From Neofusicoccum parvum (lineage: Eukaryota; Ascomycota; Dothideomycetes; Botryosphaeriales; Botryosphaeriaceae), in the NCBI GenBank assembly GCA_020912385.1, contig CP087210.1, positions 806,001-870,000 on the forward strand: 64,000 bases of DNA, written 5' to 3'. This document shows positions 35,196 through 43,842 of this stretch, one piece after another. A program made the translations under genes and the position numbers. The first letter of the stretch is position 1. Every line of letters begins with the position of its first letter. The notes below the pieces were generated by a model. It saw nothing but the letters and a program-made list of their open reading frames with translations. It was not told where the DNA came from and ran no database searches.

Positions 35196-37423
35196 ATGCC
35201 GATCGACAGCAAGCGACCGCGAGAGCTGCGCGAAGATGTGAACACGCAAAAGCCGCGGAAGCGTGCGAGGTACACTCTTATAGCCTGGTGAATGACGCTT
35301 CTACTTCGTCCGCCGACGGCCGGTGCTAATGGCGGAGAAAAGCGATGCCTGCAAACACAAGAAAGTCAAGTGCAGCGGCGCTTCACCGTGCCAGAACTGC
35401 CTCGTTTCGGGATCCGCGTGCAATTATGCAGTCCTGCAGCCGACGGTCAACATATGGTATGCTCCACGCAGTTCGGGGCATCTCCAGCTGGATGTGCTGT
35501 GCTCATCACATCTGCTAGGGAAGAGTTCTCTGTCAACCAACAACGAATCGAGTCGAAGCTCGGCGCTGTCGAGGAAGGCTTGTCAAGGCTCACGTCGATC
35601 ATCAGCAATGGCCTTCGAGGTCCGCAAGAGGAGTCTACAACACGCCCGGACAGTCCAGCTACTCCGTCAGCAGCTCTAGTCGATGGAGTGCCAAGTGCGT
35701 CTGACACCGAAAGGCATCATGGGGGGGTCAACGCACAGAAAGCAGCATTTCCGACGAGCGTTGGTCTGACCATGAACGCCATAAGAGAAACCCTGGAAGC
35801 AACCAAAGTATCAACAGAGAGTTTCCGCACGGCAGAAGCAGACGCGCACCCTGAAGCCCGGATGCGGGACAAGGCGGTCATTCCACCATCGAAGCTCCAT
35901 TCAGCCTTCGTCGAGATTGCTGCCTTGGGCCAAGAAACCGTGGACCGGCTCCTCGCCGGGTTCGAGGTGGAATACCTCCCTCTCTATCCATTTGTAAGCC
36001 TGAGAAAAGCAAGATACCAGGCCAGGACACTGTTCCTGGGCTCCGAGGAAGCCACGCGGACCCGGATTGTGGACCTGGACATTCTCAAGGCGATTCTGGC
36101 CATCCAAATGCAGTTTGACGACGGGCTTGATTGCCCGATCAAGGATCACTTACTATCTCACATCGACTGGGACGTCGGCAGATGCGCCATGGGCGACGTT
36201 GTGGGGACGGAAGACATTGAGATCTGTGCCTTGATTGTGCATCTCACAGCCCCCGTTCCGTCGTCTCTGCTAACCCGTCCCACAGAGCCTCTACTTGTTC
36301 CACCGGGATGAATCGACGAAAGCGCTGCGCATGATCCAGTTCGCATCGCGTCTGTGCTTCGATCTGGGCCTCAACAGAGCGGAAACGTACCGGAGTCGAG
36401 CGGTGGGCGCTGAGAACGCGCAGTCCCTCGGAATGCTTTTCTGCTGCGTGTGTGTGCTGGAGCACAGGCTCGGCTTCGCGTTGCAAACGCCGTATCTGAC
36501 GCGCTACACCGAGATTGACGACGAAGTCTTGGATCTGGTATGCGGCCGCTCCCCTGTCCTCAGCGGCACTGTGGCTTACGTGACAAGGCGTCGTCTCAGC
36601 CCCTCATCAAAGCCATGTTGGTGTTCGACCGGCTCTCGGCACAGATGTACGACCATGTGCAGGGCCGCCAGCAGACTCTTCGGGAGGCGGATGAGCGGAA
36701 CTATCTGGAGTACAGAATCCAGAGCTTGGAGGAAAGCCTTCCGCCCCAGCTCCGTTACCACGAGGGACTCATGGCGCCCGAGCTCACTCTCAGCGAACGG
36801 GTGGCGTTGAACCTGCAAGGCATGCTCTACATCCGCAGGAACCATCTGAAGGTCGTTCTCTACACCCGGCACCAGACGGCCTCTGCTCTTGGTGGTCCGC
36901 CGGCGAAGTCCTCCGACCAGGTGGTGGAACCGGCAAAGAACACCATCAGGTTCTGCACGTCGTTGGTCAAGACCGGCAGCATGCTGCCAGCGTTGCGGAC
37001 TTCGTTTGAATACTTCCTGGCATCGGCCTTGGCGGCAATGTTTCTCGTCGTCGCACGGAGACCCGACAGCTACGGTGAGGCGTGCCGGGACCATTTCCAC
37101 GAGGCCATCAAGGTCCTCGAAGGCTCTCCCGCTCGGTTCCATGCGCCACAGGAAAACTGGTGCACCCTTGACGACCTCAAGCGCATCGCAAAAAGACTTT
37201 CCATGCCAATGCCCGAGCCAGAACCGACGGCTCCGGAGAGGGGTGCCGACTACTCTGCGGATCGGGGGCTTTCTCAAGCAACGATAGGTAGGTCACCAGA
37301 GACTTGCTTAGTGGAACTGGAACTAATGCGCAGTGTGTTCAAGACGAGCTTCTGTGCTGGACTTACGGCGACAGCTCGCAGCTCGGTCTGGATGATTTCA
37401 TATTTCTAACAGAAGGTGATTAA
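35196..37423 (+). CDS. Zn2Cys6 transcription factor with fungal-specific TF domain
   Basis: Probable local regulator. Six exons (35196-35269, 35343-35456, 35519-36236, 36286-36537, 36588-37287, 37344-37423) give 645 aa. A basic segment KPRKRA precedes the zinc cluster: Ser25-x2-Cys28-x6-Cys35-x5-Cys41-x2-Cys44-x6-Cys51. The first ligand is thus Ser in this model, where the family has Cys. The middle-homology region is clear, with YPFVSLRKARYQARTLF and SLYLFHRDESTKALRMIQFASRLCFDLGL-like elements split by introns. The last intron uses a CAAG acceptor that joins to DELLCWTYGDSS and LGLDDFIFLTEG, the typical C-terminal end. It lies directly behind the hydrolase and near the monooxygenase. Confidence 0.85.
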
Positions 37424-37926
37424 TCAGTTTGAACAAGTGTTTACATATTCAAATACAAGCCGGGCTTTCCGGGTCCCTGTACTCCGTATCACGCCCGCGA
37501 TTTCGTCAATGCACAAAGTAGAGTGCAGAGCCGATTAATGCATGGTGTTCCAAGTATGCCCCTCTTCCGAGCTTTTGTAGGGGACGGCATTAATTCCGCA
37601 AATAATGACCATCTCCAATCAGACGAGAATGCGAGCGGCATCATTCCTCATCGGCAGTGAATCGGAACTTCCGGACCCCCCACATCGGAAATGTAGAGCA
37701 GGTCAAGGCCCGTGGGCTCTCTGACATTTACTAAAATCGGAACCGCCGCCAGCTCGGCTGAAATTCCGCGGGGCATCTCCACGTCGGCGCAAGGTGCAAG
37801 TTCTCTATACGTTGCATAGACCACGTCCCATGAGCCACGTAGCGTCCACATGTTTACAAACGATCAACATAGGGTAGAAGTCCGACTACGCGTGGGCTTG
37901 AGATAGTACATCAGGCGTCTCGCCAC
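37424..37926. other. Intergenic between regulator and SnoaL-like gene
   Basis: 503 bp between two convergent genes. A 67-codon minus-strand frame at 37648-37851 has no start context or homology I recognise. Nothing else is supported. Confidence 0.4.
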
Positions 37927-38466
37927 CTAGTGAGTTTCCACATCCAGAGTACACATCTTCCAAAAATTGTCTTCGTCAAGAAAGTCCCACTTCTCCTCAG
38001 CCCGCTCCATACACTCCTCAACCCTCTCCTTGAACCCTTTCTCAGCTCCCAAAAATTCCGTCTTTTCCATGTTCAGTTGGATCATCGTCATCCTCCTCTG
38101 CTCATCAAAGTTGTACAATATCCAGGCGTGCAAGACCATTACATCTCCCTTTTCAAAGGCGAAGCCACAGAAAGACGGCACCACTTCTTTGGCTTGGAAC
38201 ACAGTCCGTTTAATCATGACAACGTGGCGTTCGTTTCTCAGGATTTCGAGGGGGACAACAGCCTCGTTGAAGACGCGATGAAGAGGCGTGTAATGGAGTT
38301 GAATGGCGTGAGAACCTTGAAGCGGGCCGCTGGCGAATTGCTTCTCGTTCGTTTCCGGAAGAGCGAGAATGACTTGAGGTGCGTAAAAAGAATGTTGATA
38401 CGAGTAGTCCTGGTTGTTAAAGGCGCGAATATAGGAGAGGAACTCGGAAACCGTGATGGCCGGCAT
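37927..38466 (-). CDS. SnoaL-like (NTF2-fold) protein
   Basis: A 179-aa single-exon protein; the start is the ATG at 38464-38466 (MPAITVSEFL). The frame is open further upstream, but that part encodes a low-complexity hydrophobic stretch from AT-rich DNA and is unlikely to be translated. The pattern of a small cone-shaped NTF2-like fold is suggested by an N-terminal helix, FNNQDYSYQHSFYAPQVIL, then beta-strands including IQLHYTPLHRVFNEAVVPLEIL. Fungal proteins of this type are small cyclase-like or binding proteins, often in accessory clusters. It is more AT-rich than the core genes and lies at the edge of the repeat island. Confidence 0.65.
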   Translation of the reverse strand: MPAITVSEFLSYIRAFNNQDYSYQHSFYAPQVILALPETNEKQFASGPLQGSHAIQLHYTPLHRVFNEAVVPLEILRNERHVVMIKRTVFQAKEVVPSFCGFAFEKGDVMVLHAWILYNFDEQRRMTMIQLNMEKTEFLGAEKGFKERVEECMERAEEKWDFLDEDNFWKMCTLDVETH

Positions 38467-38734
38467 TCTTTGTAGATGAGTTTTCAGTTGTCTTGCGTTG
38501 AGGAAGAGAGAGATTATTGATGTTTTTATATGTATACAAATAACGAGTAGAAAGTAAAAGGCCGGAACCAAGGGTGGAATTCCAAAGAGGAACGGAACAT
38601 TAAGGAATAGTATAAATACATATCTATTATGCAAAATATCGACTTACCCTATTAGGTATAAGTCTAAAAGTTAAAAAGCTCTAGGAGCTGCCTTAATAAA
38701 AGATATAAAAGACCCCCTATATATATATATACTA

Positions 38735-39021
38735 CTAAATTTCACCTAAAAGCCCCCTCATCCTAGAAACTAGGCCTAATCAGTCTATTCCCAATTAATT
38801 TGCGCGCTAAAACCCGACTGAGATCCCTCCAGTCCTAGAAATAGGCCCAACTAGCCTACTTCTATCTAATTACCGCGTTAAATCTTAGCTAAGATACCTT
38901 TAGTCCTAGGAAACAAGCCGTTCAGGCCCTAATTACCAGAATTTTCGAATTCCCAAGATACCCTACTTGCTATAAGGGATCTAGTCCACCAAGTAATTAA
39001 GAAATCAAAAAGACCTCCGAC
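38735..39021 (+). repeat. Degenerate direct repeat, copy 1
   Basis: Shares long stretches with 40560-40925, for example GAATTTTCGAATTC and GGGATCTAGTCC. It contains about three imperfect tandem units built around CTAGTCCTAGGAAA-AGGCC. It is cut on its right by the solo LTR. The family was not identified. Confidence 0.6.
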
Positions 39022-39482
39022 TGTAACAGAGTGCCTTCTACTACACGACTTCGGAGTCGTTGGGTAGGAGTTGGTTAACTAAAGGGTTTACCTTAAGGAT
39101 AAGAGTGGGTAAGGATAAGCGAAGAGAGAAGTGGATTGTTTATATAAGGGCTGGGATGCTCGTGATAAGACTCGTTACCAGTAATGAGTGAGATTACTAC
39201 TTTGAGTTGACCACGGAGGGTCAAGTATCTAGCTAAGGGAGTGTGCTTATATATTATAGGGAAGTTCTATCAATCTAGTTGTGCCGTCTACTAAGGGCAC
39301 GGTTAGGTGTACCGTTAACTGAGGGTACAGGTTGGTGGGTCGTTTATTAAGGGCACAGGTGGGTCGCACGTGATAGGGCCCTTCTCGCTTCCTAGCGGGG
39401 TAAGCGGGCTCTCTTCTCTACCGGTTCCGGGCTTCTTCCGGGCCTCCTTCTATAAGAGCCGTATAGACTAAGGTTCGTAACA
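39022..39482 (+). mobile_element. Solo LTR, 461 bp
   Basis: Begins TGTAACAG and ends CGTAACA, so it has the TG...CA ends of a retrotransposon LTR. It is flanked by CCGAC (39017-39021) and CCGGC (39483-39487), a 5-bp target duplication with one A/G difference. A perfect hairpin ACGACT-TCGG-AGTCGT lies near its left end at about 39046-39061. No internal coding region is adjacent, as expected after LTR-LTR recombination. Class (copia or gypsy) cannot be told. Orientation was assigned arbitrarily. Confidence 0.6.
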
Positions 39483-39907
39483 CCGGCATACGTATACTAT
39501 ACCGGCCCCCACCACACGTTAAAACACCAGTGCACGCACTATAATAGTAGGGGTAATTGCCCCCATTTACTCTCTAAATGCTGGTATTATAAGGGCTTTT
39601 ACTTTAGCAACGATCCTAGATATAAAAGGAGGCCCCAACCTTACTAAAAGAGCATCTTTCCTTTGTTTATTTTCCTACTAACTTACCCTAATACTCCCTT
39701 CCCTATTATTCTTATTTCCTTTGTTAAATTCCCGCTTAAAAGGTAAACTATTAAGTGTGTCCAGCCTAAGTTACAATAGTATAAAGGGGTAACCCCAATT
39801 CTAGCCCGTTAACCCCCTCCTAAAACCCCTTAGTAGGTGCTTTTAGGGTATCTTATCCTTATAGTCTTAGACTTAATAGCGATGTAAATAAGAATAATAA
39901 AAAAAAA
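39483..39907 (+). mobile_element. ORF1-tail retroelement, copy A (decayed)
   Basis: Aligns by eye to copies B and C: the knuckle region, the stretch CTAAGTTACAATAGTATAAAGGGGTAACCCC-like 3' part, a GTCTTAGACT motif and an A-rich tail near 39885-39907. It is on the plus strand. Frames are broken. The left boundary coincides with the solo LTR, so its true 5' end is unknown. Confidence 0.6.
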
Positions 39908-40559
39908 CTCGACCAACCAAACCGACCCCCGATTTGGCTCAAACTCGCACACCGAGTAAAGCAGCTACGCTGCAACCTGTCCCTCGAATGGCAGCGCGCG
40001 CCGATTGCGCCCTGTCGAGTTATCGTAGTTTTCTTTTCCCAACCTCCCTCCCAACCCTCGAGCGACGCGCCCCTTTTCAACGAACAATTCGTGTAATTTG
40101 GCCCGATTACACGCCGAAACCGGCGCTCGGTTATCCGGTAAAATAGCCTAGTACACGGAAGGCACCCTGCGCATTTTTAGGCAGCAGGTTGTGCACCTAG
40201 TCCAAACTAGGAAGGACCCCCTAGATGCCCAGATTATCCACTGGGCGCGCTAAGGATCAGACCTCCTAGAGGCCTGCCAGGCCCTCAGGCGACAGGTAGT
40301 CGATTCCAGGCCCTTGCCGACTCCCCTAACCCCCTACTAGCGATCCCTAGGCCCCCTTAGGCCCAGAAACCCCTCTAGGACCCCCCCTAGGAAATGGACC
40401 TCGATAGCGCCCCCCCTATCCCTACCCCTGGCCCTAGTGGCTAAAAGCGGACTAGAGAGATTACGCCGCCCCCGCCAAGACCCACTAAGACCCCTACCGC
40501 CCGCCTCGCCCCTAGAATCTAGCGTAAAACTATACCTTTTTCTAAATTCCTTCAGCAAA

Positions 40560-40930
40560 ATTAATAAATTTCGCCTAAAAGCCCTCTCGTCCCGCAAACT
40601 AGGCCTAACCAGCCTATTCCGACTCAATTTGCGCGCTAAACCTCGACTAAGATCCCTGTAGTCCTAGGAAATAGGCCTATCCAGCCTAATTCCCGCTAAA
40701 ATTCGACCACCCCGCGCTAAATCTCGACTGAAATCCCTCTAGCCGCAGGAAATAGGCTTAACCAGCCTATTTCTATATGACTACTTCGATAAAACCTGAC
40801 TGAAGTCCCTCTAGTCCCAGGAAACAGACCGTTTAGGCCCTAATTACCGGAATTTTCGAATTCCTAAGACACCCTACTCGCTGCTAGGGATCTAGTCCGC
40901 CAGGCAATTAAAAATTAACCGACTGAGACT
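40560..40930 (+). repeat. Degenerate direct repeat, copy 2, with internal tandem units
   Basis: Matches copy 1 at 38735-39021. About four imperfect units of 60-80 bp can be followed, each with a core like CCTCTAGTCC-AGGAAA-AGGC and often CCAGCCTATT. The spacing varies because of small indels. Downstream it reads AACCGACTGAGAC, which is the sequence interrupted by the LTR in copy 1. Confidence 0.55.
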
Positions 40931-41070
40931 AGGAATCGCGCCTACTAGACCTCCTAGAGGTCTTTTATAAATACATGGAAAAGGGGAGGCTTAATTTTAC
41001 CTTATCTATTTTAGAAACCACGACGCAAGCCGTAGAATACGCGGCTAATATAGTAACTAAAGCGTTCTAT

Positions 41071-41085
41071 AATATAACCTATATA
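41071..41085 (+). repeat. Target-site duplication, left copy, of truncated LINE
   Basis: AATATAACCTATATA, identical to 42067-42081 on the other side of the truncated LINE. One or two terminal bases could belong to the tail. Confidence 0.8.
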
Positions 41086-42066
41086 GATAGATAAATTCAT
41101 TTTCTTCCCGATATAGCTCCCTTTCGGGTCCATGCGGGGTAGGCTATCTGCGATATTTTACATGAGAGGGAAAACCTGGTCTCCCAGGTGAAAAACCCCT
41201 CCTTTCTTCTTGGGTTGGTTGCCCCTTCATATTCCGTTTTTCCTGCTTACCGGTAGAAGCTACTATAGCAGCCTTACATTAGCTAGGTGTTAACCTTAGC
41301 TCTCTCTTTCTCCCATGTCCTGGTGCTGGTCCTCCTGGTCAAGATCCTGGTTCTCCTGGTAGTTCTCCTGGTGGACCTCCTTGGCCTCCTGGTCCATCTC
41401 TCTTGCCAGACTAAATTGGTTTAGCAGCCCTAGGTGTAGAAACCACTTTGTTGCTGCTTGGACCCCTTTCTTTGTTGACAGAAGGGTGTGGTAGTCTGTG
41501 GTTTCTGCTAGTTGTAGCATCTGTGCTCTGCCTTCTTGGAAGTGTGGGCAGAACAGGAGGATGTGCTTTGGTGTTTGTCTGTGCCAGCCACATGGGCAGG
41601 CTGGGCTGGGGTGGCCTGGTACCTTACGCCTGGAGAGAAAGTCTTCAAGGCCAATGTGTTCAGTGCGCAGCAGGGTGAGGAGAGTGCTTTGTGGTTTGGT
41701 GAGTTCACTGTGGAGCTGCCTGATTTTTGGATTCCAGGATGCGCCCTGGGCCACTGGCTTGTTTCTCCTCTCCTGTCTAGTTTGCTTTGTCCACCTCTCC
41801 TTCCATAGCTCTCTGATTGCCGTACGAAGCCTGGTTTGCTCTGGGAATTTTTGACTTGCAGGGGGGCAGCTGCTGAGGAGGGAGTCCAGTTTTCTCTCTA
41901 GTAGTGTTCTCCTAGATGGGCCAGAAGCTCCCTTGGCATTCAGTGTGGCCCTAGCAATCATCTTGATGTCCCTGCATGTGTTCTCAACTATTGTGGCTAC
42001 CGGTCCCTTTTTGCTTCTGATTGTATGTGCCAGTGTAAGCTCATCCAAGTAGAGTGAGAGGGGGGC
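41086..42066 (-). mobile_element. 5'-truncated LINE related to the full-length element
   Basis: 981 bp on the minus strand. Its 3' end carries a GATA-type tail (41086-41094) and its 3' UTR matches 46764-46989 closely (CTTCCCGATATAGCTCCCTT... and CCATGCGGGGT). A frame at 41296-42066 encodes the last 250 residues of ORF2, with RTEHIGLEDFLSRRKVPGHP and the zinc-type C-P-C-G-W-H...C motif, and has no stop. It is clearly diverged from the copy at 47 kb but not destroyed. A 15-bp direct repeat flanks it, so it arose by target-primed insertion with 5' truncation. Confidence 0.85.
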
Positions 42067-42081
42067 AATATAACCTATATA
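42067..42081 (+). repeat. Target-site duplication, right copy, of truncated LINE
   Basis: AATATAACCTATATA, the partner of 41071-41085. The 5' end of the truncated LINE meets it directly. Confidence 0.8.
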
Positions 42082-42217
42082 TAAACTAGATAAACCTTCG
42101 CGTAGGTCGTATATAGTAACCCCCCTCCCCCTTAACCCTAGACCTAAAACCCCTATACCCAGACCCCCTTGACCCCCCTATAGGCCCCTACGCCTAATAG
42201 GGTAATTAGGAAAGATC

Positions 42218-42230
42218 TTAAATCACGCTA
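42218..42230 (+). repeat. Target-site duplication, left copy, of element B
   Basis: TTAAATCACGCTA, identical to 42774-42786. It marks the 3' boundary of the 543-bp element, directly before the TTTA run. Confidence 0.75.
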
Positions 42231-42773
42231 TTTATTTATTTATTTATTTATTTATTCTGGTTTAACGTCCGTGTAGAGTCTAAGACTATTATAGACAGAT
42301 GCCCTATAAGCACCACTAAGGGGGTTTGGAGGGGGGTAACTGGCTAGAATAGGGGTTGCCCCTTTCTACTATTACAGCTTGGGCTGAACACACTTAATGG
42401 TTTGCTTTTTAAGCGGTAAATAAACAAAAGAAATAAAGGAATTAGGATAAGGAAAGGAATATTAGGGTATTTTAGTAGGAAATTAACAAAGGAAAAGGAG
42501 GGGGAAAGGGCCCTAATTCTTGCTATTCCTAGGTCGAGTAGGGCACCTTAGGTCATTGCTAAAATGAGGGGTTTCCTCATCAAGGTTTTTGCAATTAACG
42601 CAGTGTGGGAGTAAGTACGGGCACTTACCCCTACTATTACAGTGATTACAGGAGTGTTTAGCCGTATGGTGGGGGCCAGCGCAATATTTGCATCTAGGGG
42701 GTCTAGTACACCTTTTATCAAGGTGCCCAAACCCCCAGCAGCGCTTGCATTGGGCGGCGCGCGGGACCGCCCA
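42231..42773 (-). mobile_element. ORF1-tail retroelement, copy B, with 13-bp TSD
   Basis: 543 bp on the minus strand, bounded by a perfect 13-bp direct repeat. It starts inside a Gag-type coding sequence and ends with a (TTTA)6 run (42231-42254), the tail of a LINE-type retroposition. Between the short coding part (stop at 42513-42515) and the tail lies only about 280 bp of 3' UTR; there is no endonuclease or reverse transcriptase. Copies A and C share the same join, so the arrangement is a property of the family and not of this copy. Confidence 0.7.
42513..42773 (-). pseudogene. ORF1 (Gag-like) C-terminal fragment with zinc knuckles
   Basis: An 86-codon stop-free frame enters from the 5' end of element B and ends with TAG at 42513-42515. 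It reads a first knuckle CKRCWGFGHLDKRC (C-x2-C-x4-H-x4-C), a second Cys/His cluster starting CKYCAGPHH and continuing to CNHC, and a third cluster around HCVNC and CP at the end. This is the pattern of ORF1 proteins in fungal Tad1-like LINEs. No start codon is present, so it is a fragment. In copy C the same frame has Tyr codons in place of most of these Cys codons. Confidence 0.7.
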
Positions 42774-42786
42774 TTAAATCACGCTA
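42774..42786 (+). repeat. Target-site duplication, right copy, of element B
   Basis: TTAAATCACGCTA, the partner of 42218-42230. Confidence 0.75.
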
Positions 42787-43334
42787 GATTATCCTAGTTA
42801 TACCTAAATCAACGCTAGATTTCTCTCCCTAGCAGGTAAAAGACGCCTTTAATAGGGTATTTTAGGAAAAAGGGGCGGCTACCCCTATAGTTACCTCTAT
42901 CACCCTTACCCCTAGAGGTAATTTCCTTCTTACTATAACCCCCAACTTTAACGTAAAATACCTTATAGAAAATAGGGTAATTTAGCAAGATATCCTCCCC
43001 TATAATAAGGACCCCGTTGAAAATACCCCCTAGTTCAAGGTTACTATCCACGGTGGATCTACTAACCTCAACCTAGGCTCTATTAAGGACGAACTCTAGT
43101 CCTATAATAACCTAAAAATAGCCGGGAACCCCTTCTAGTTGTCCTCTCTAGATAAAAGAAAAATTAAGTAAGCTAGCTCTATATATATTATATTTACAAA
43201 CTAAGCTAATTAGAAAAGAATAATTTTTTTGACTTTTTCTAGCTGGAATTAGCCTAAAAGTAAAAAATATAGGTAATCTTACGTGCTATCTAATATAAGC
43301 GCTACTAGGGGTTTAGTTATCTAAATAAAAGGTG

Positions 43335-43795
43335 CACTAGACCCCCTAGATGTAACTATTACACCGGCCCCTACCACACAGCAAAGCACTTCTACACCTA
43401 CTATAATCGTAAGGGTAAGTGCGCGTATTTATTCTCTAAATACGTTAATTATAAAAACCTAGACTATAAAAAACCCTATTTTAGTAACGACCCTAGCTGT
43501 ATTGCCCGGCCAAGAATAGGCGATAAATAGGGTCTTTTTCCTTCCCTTTCCCTTGGTTTAATTTCCTACTAAATTACCCTAATACCCCTTTCCTTATTTC
43601 CATGGTTATTTCCCCCGCTTAAAAAGCAAACAGTTAAGTATATATAGTCCAAGCTATAATAGTAGAAAGGGGTAACCCCTATTCCAGCCAGTTAACCTCC
43701 CCTAAGCCCCCTTAGTTAGTACTTATATGGTACTTGTCTATAATAGTCTTAGACTCCACACGGACGTTAAACACAAATAAATAAATAAACCAATT
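43335..43795 (+). mobile_element. ORF1-tail retroelement, copy C (RIP-damaged)
   Basis: Plus-strand copy aligned to B over the knuckle region, the 3' UTR and the AAAT tail (43775-43789). In the knuckle frame, codons that are TGC/TGT in B are TAC/TAT here at most positions, and one CAC is TAC. These are all C-to-T or G-to-A changes. The 5' boundary is not clear. The 3' end lies 48 bp from the stop codon of the carboxylesterase gene. Confidence 0.65.
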
Positions 43796-43842
43796 AGTTA
43801 GAGACGTAAATGAAAATCAAATTGAATTAAATCAATACCAAC

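Larger units (their letters stand above)
38640..43795. repeat. AT-rich repeat island with RIP-like decay
   Basis: About 5.2 kb rich in TA, CTA and TAG, with no intact host gene. It contains a solo LTR, three copies of an ORF1-tail element, a 5'-truncated LINE, and a direct repeat with internal tandem units. Comparing copies shows many C-to-T and G-to-A changes, as left by repeat-induced point mutation. The segments at 39910-40150, 40150-40560 and 42790-43330 are also decayed and were not assigned to a family. A 78-codon minus-strand frame at 42815-43051 may be an old Gag-type ORF1 piece. Confidence 0.75.
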
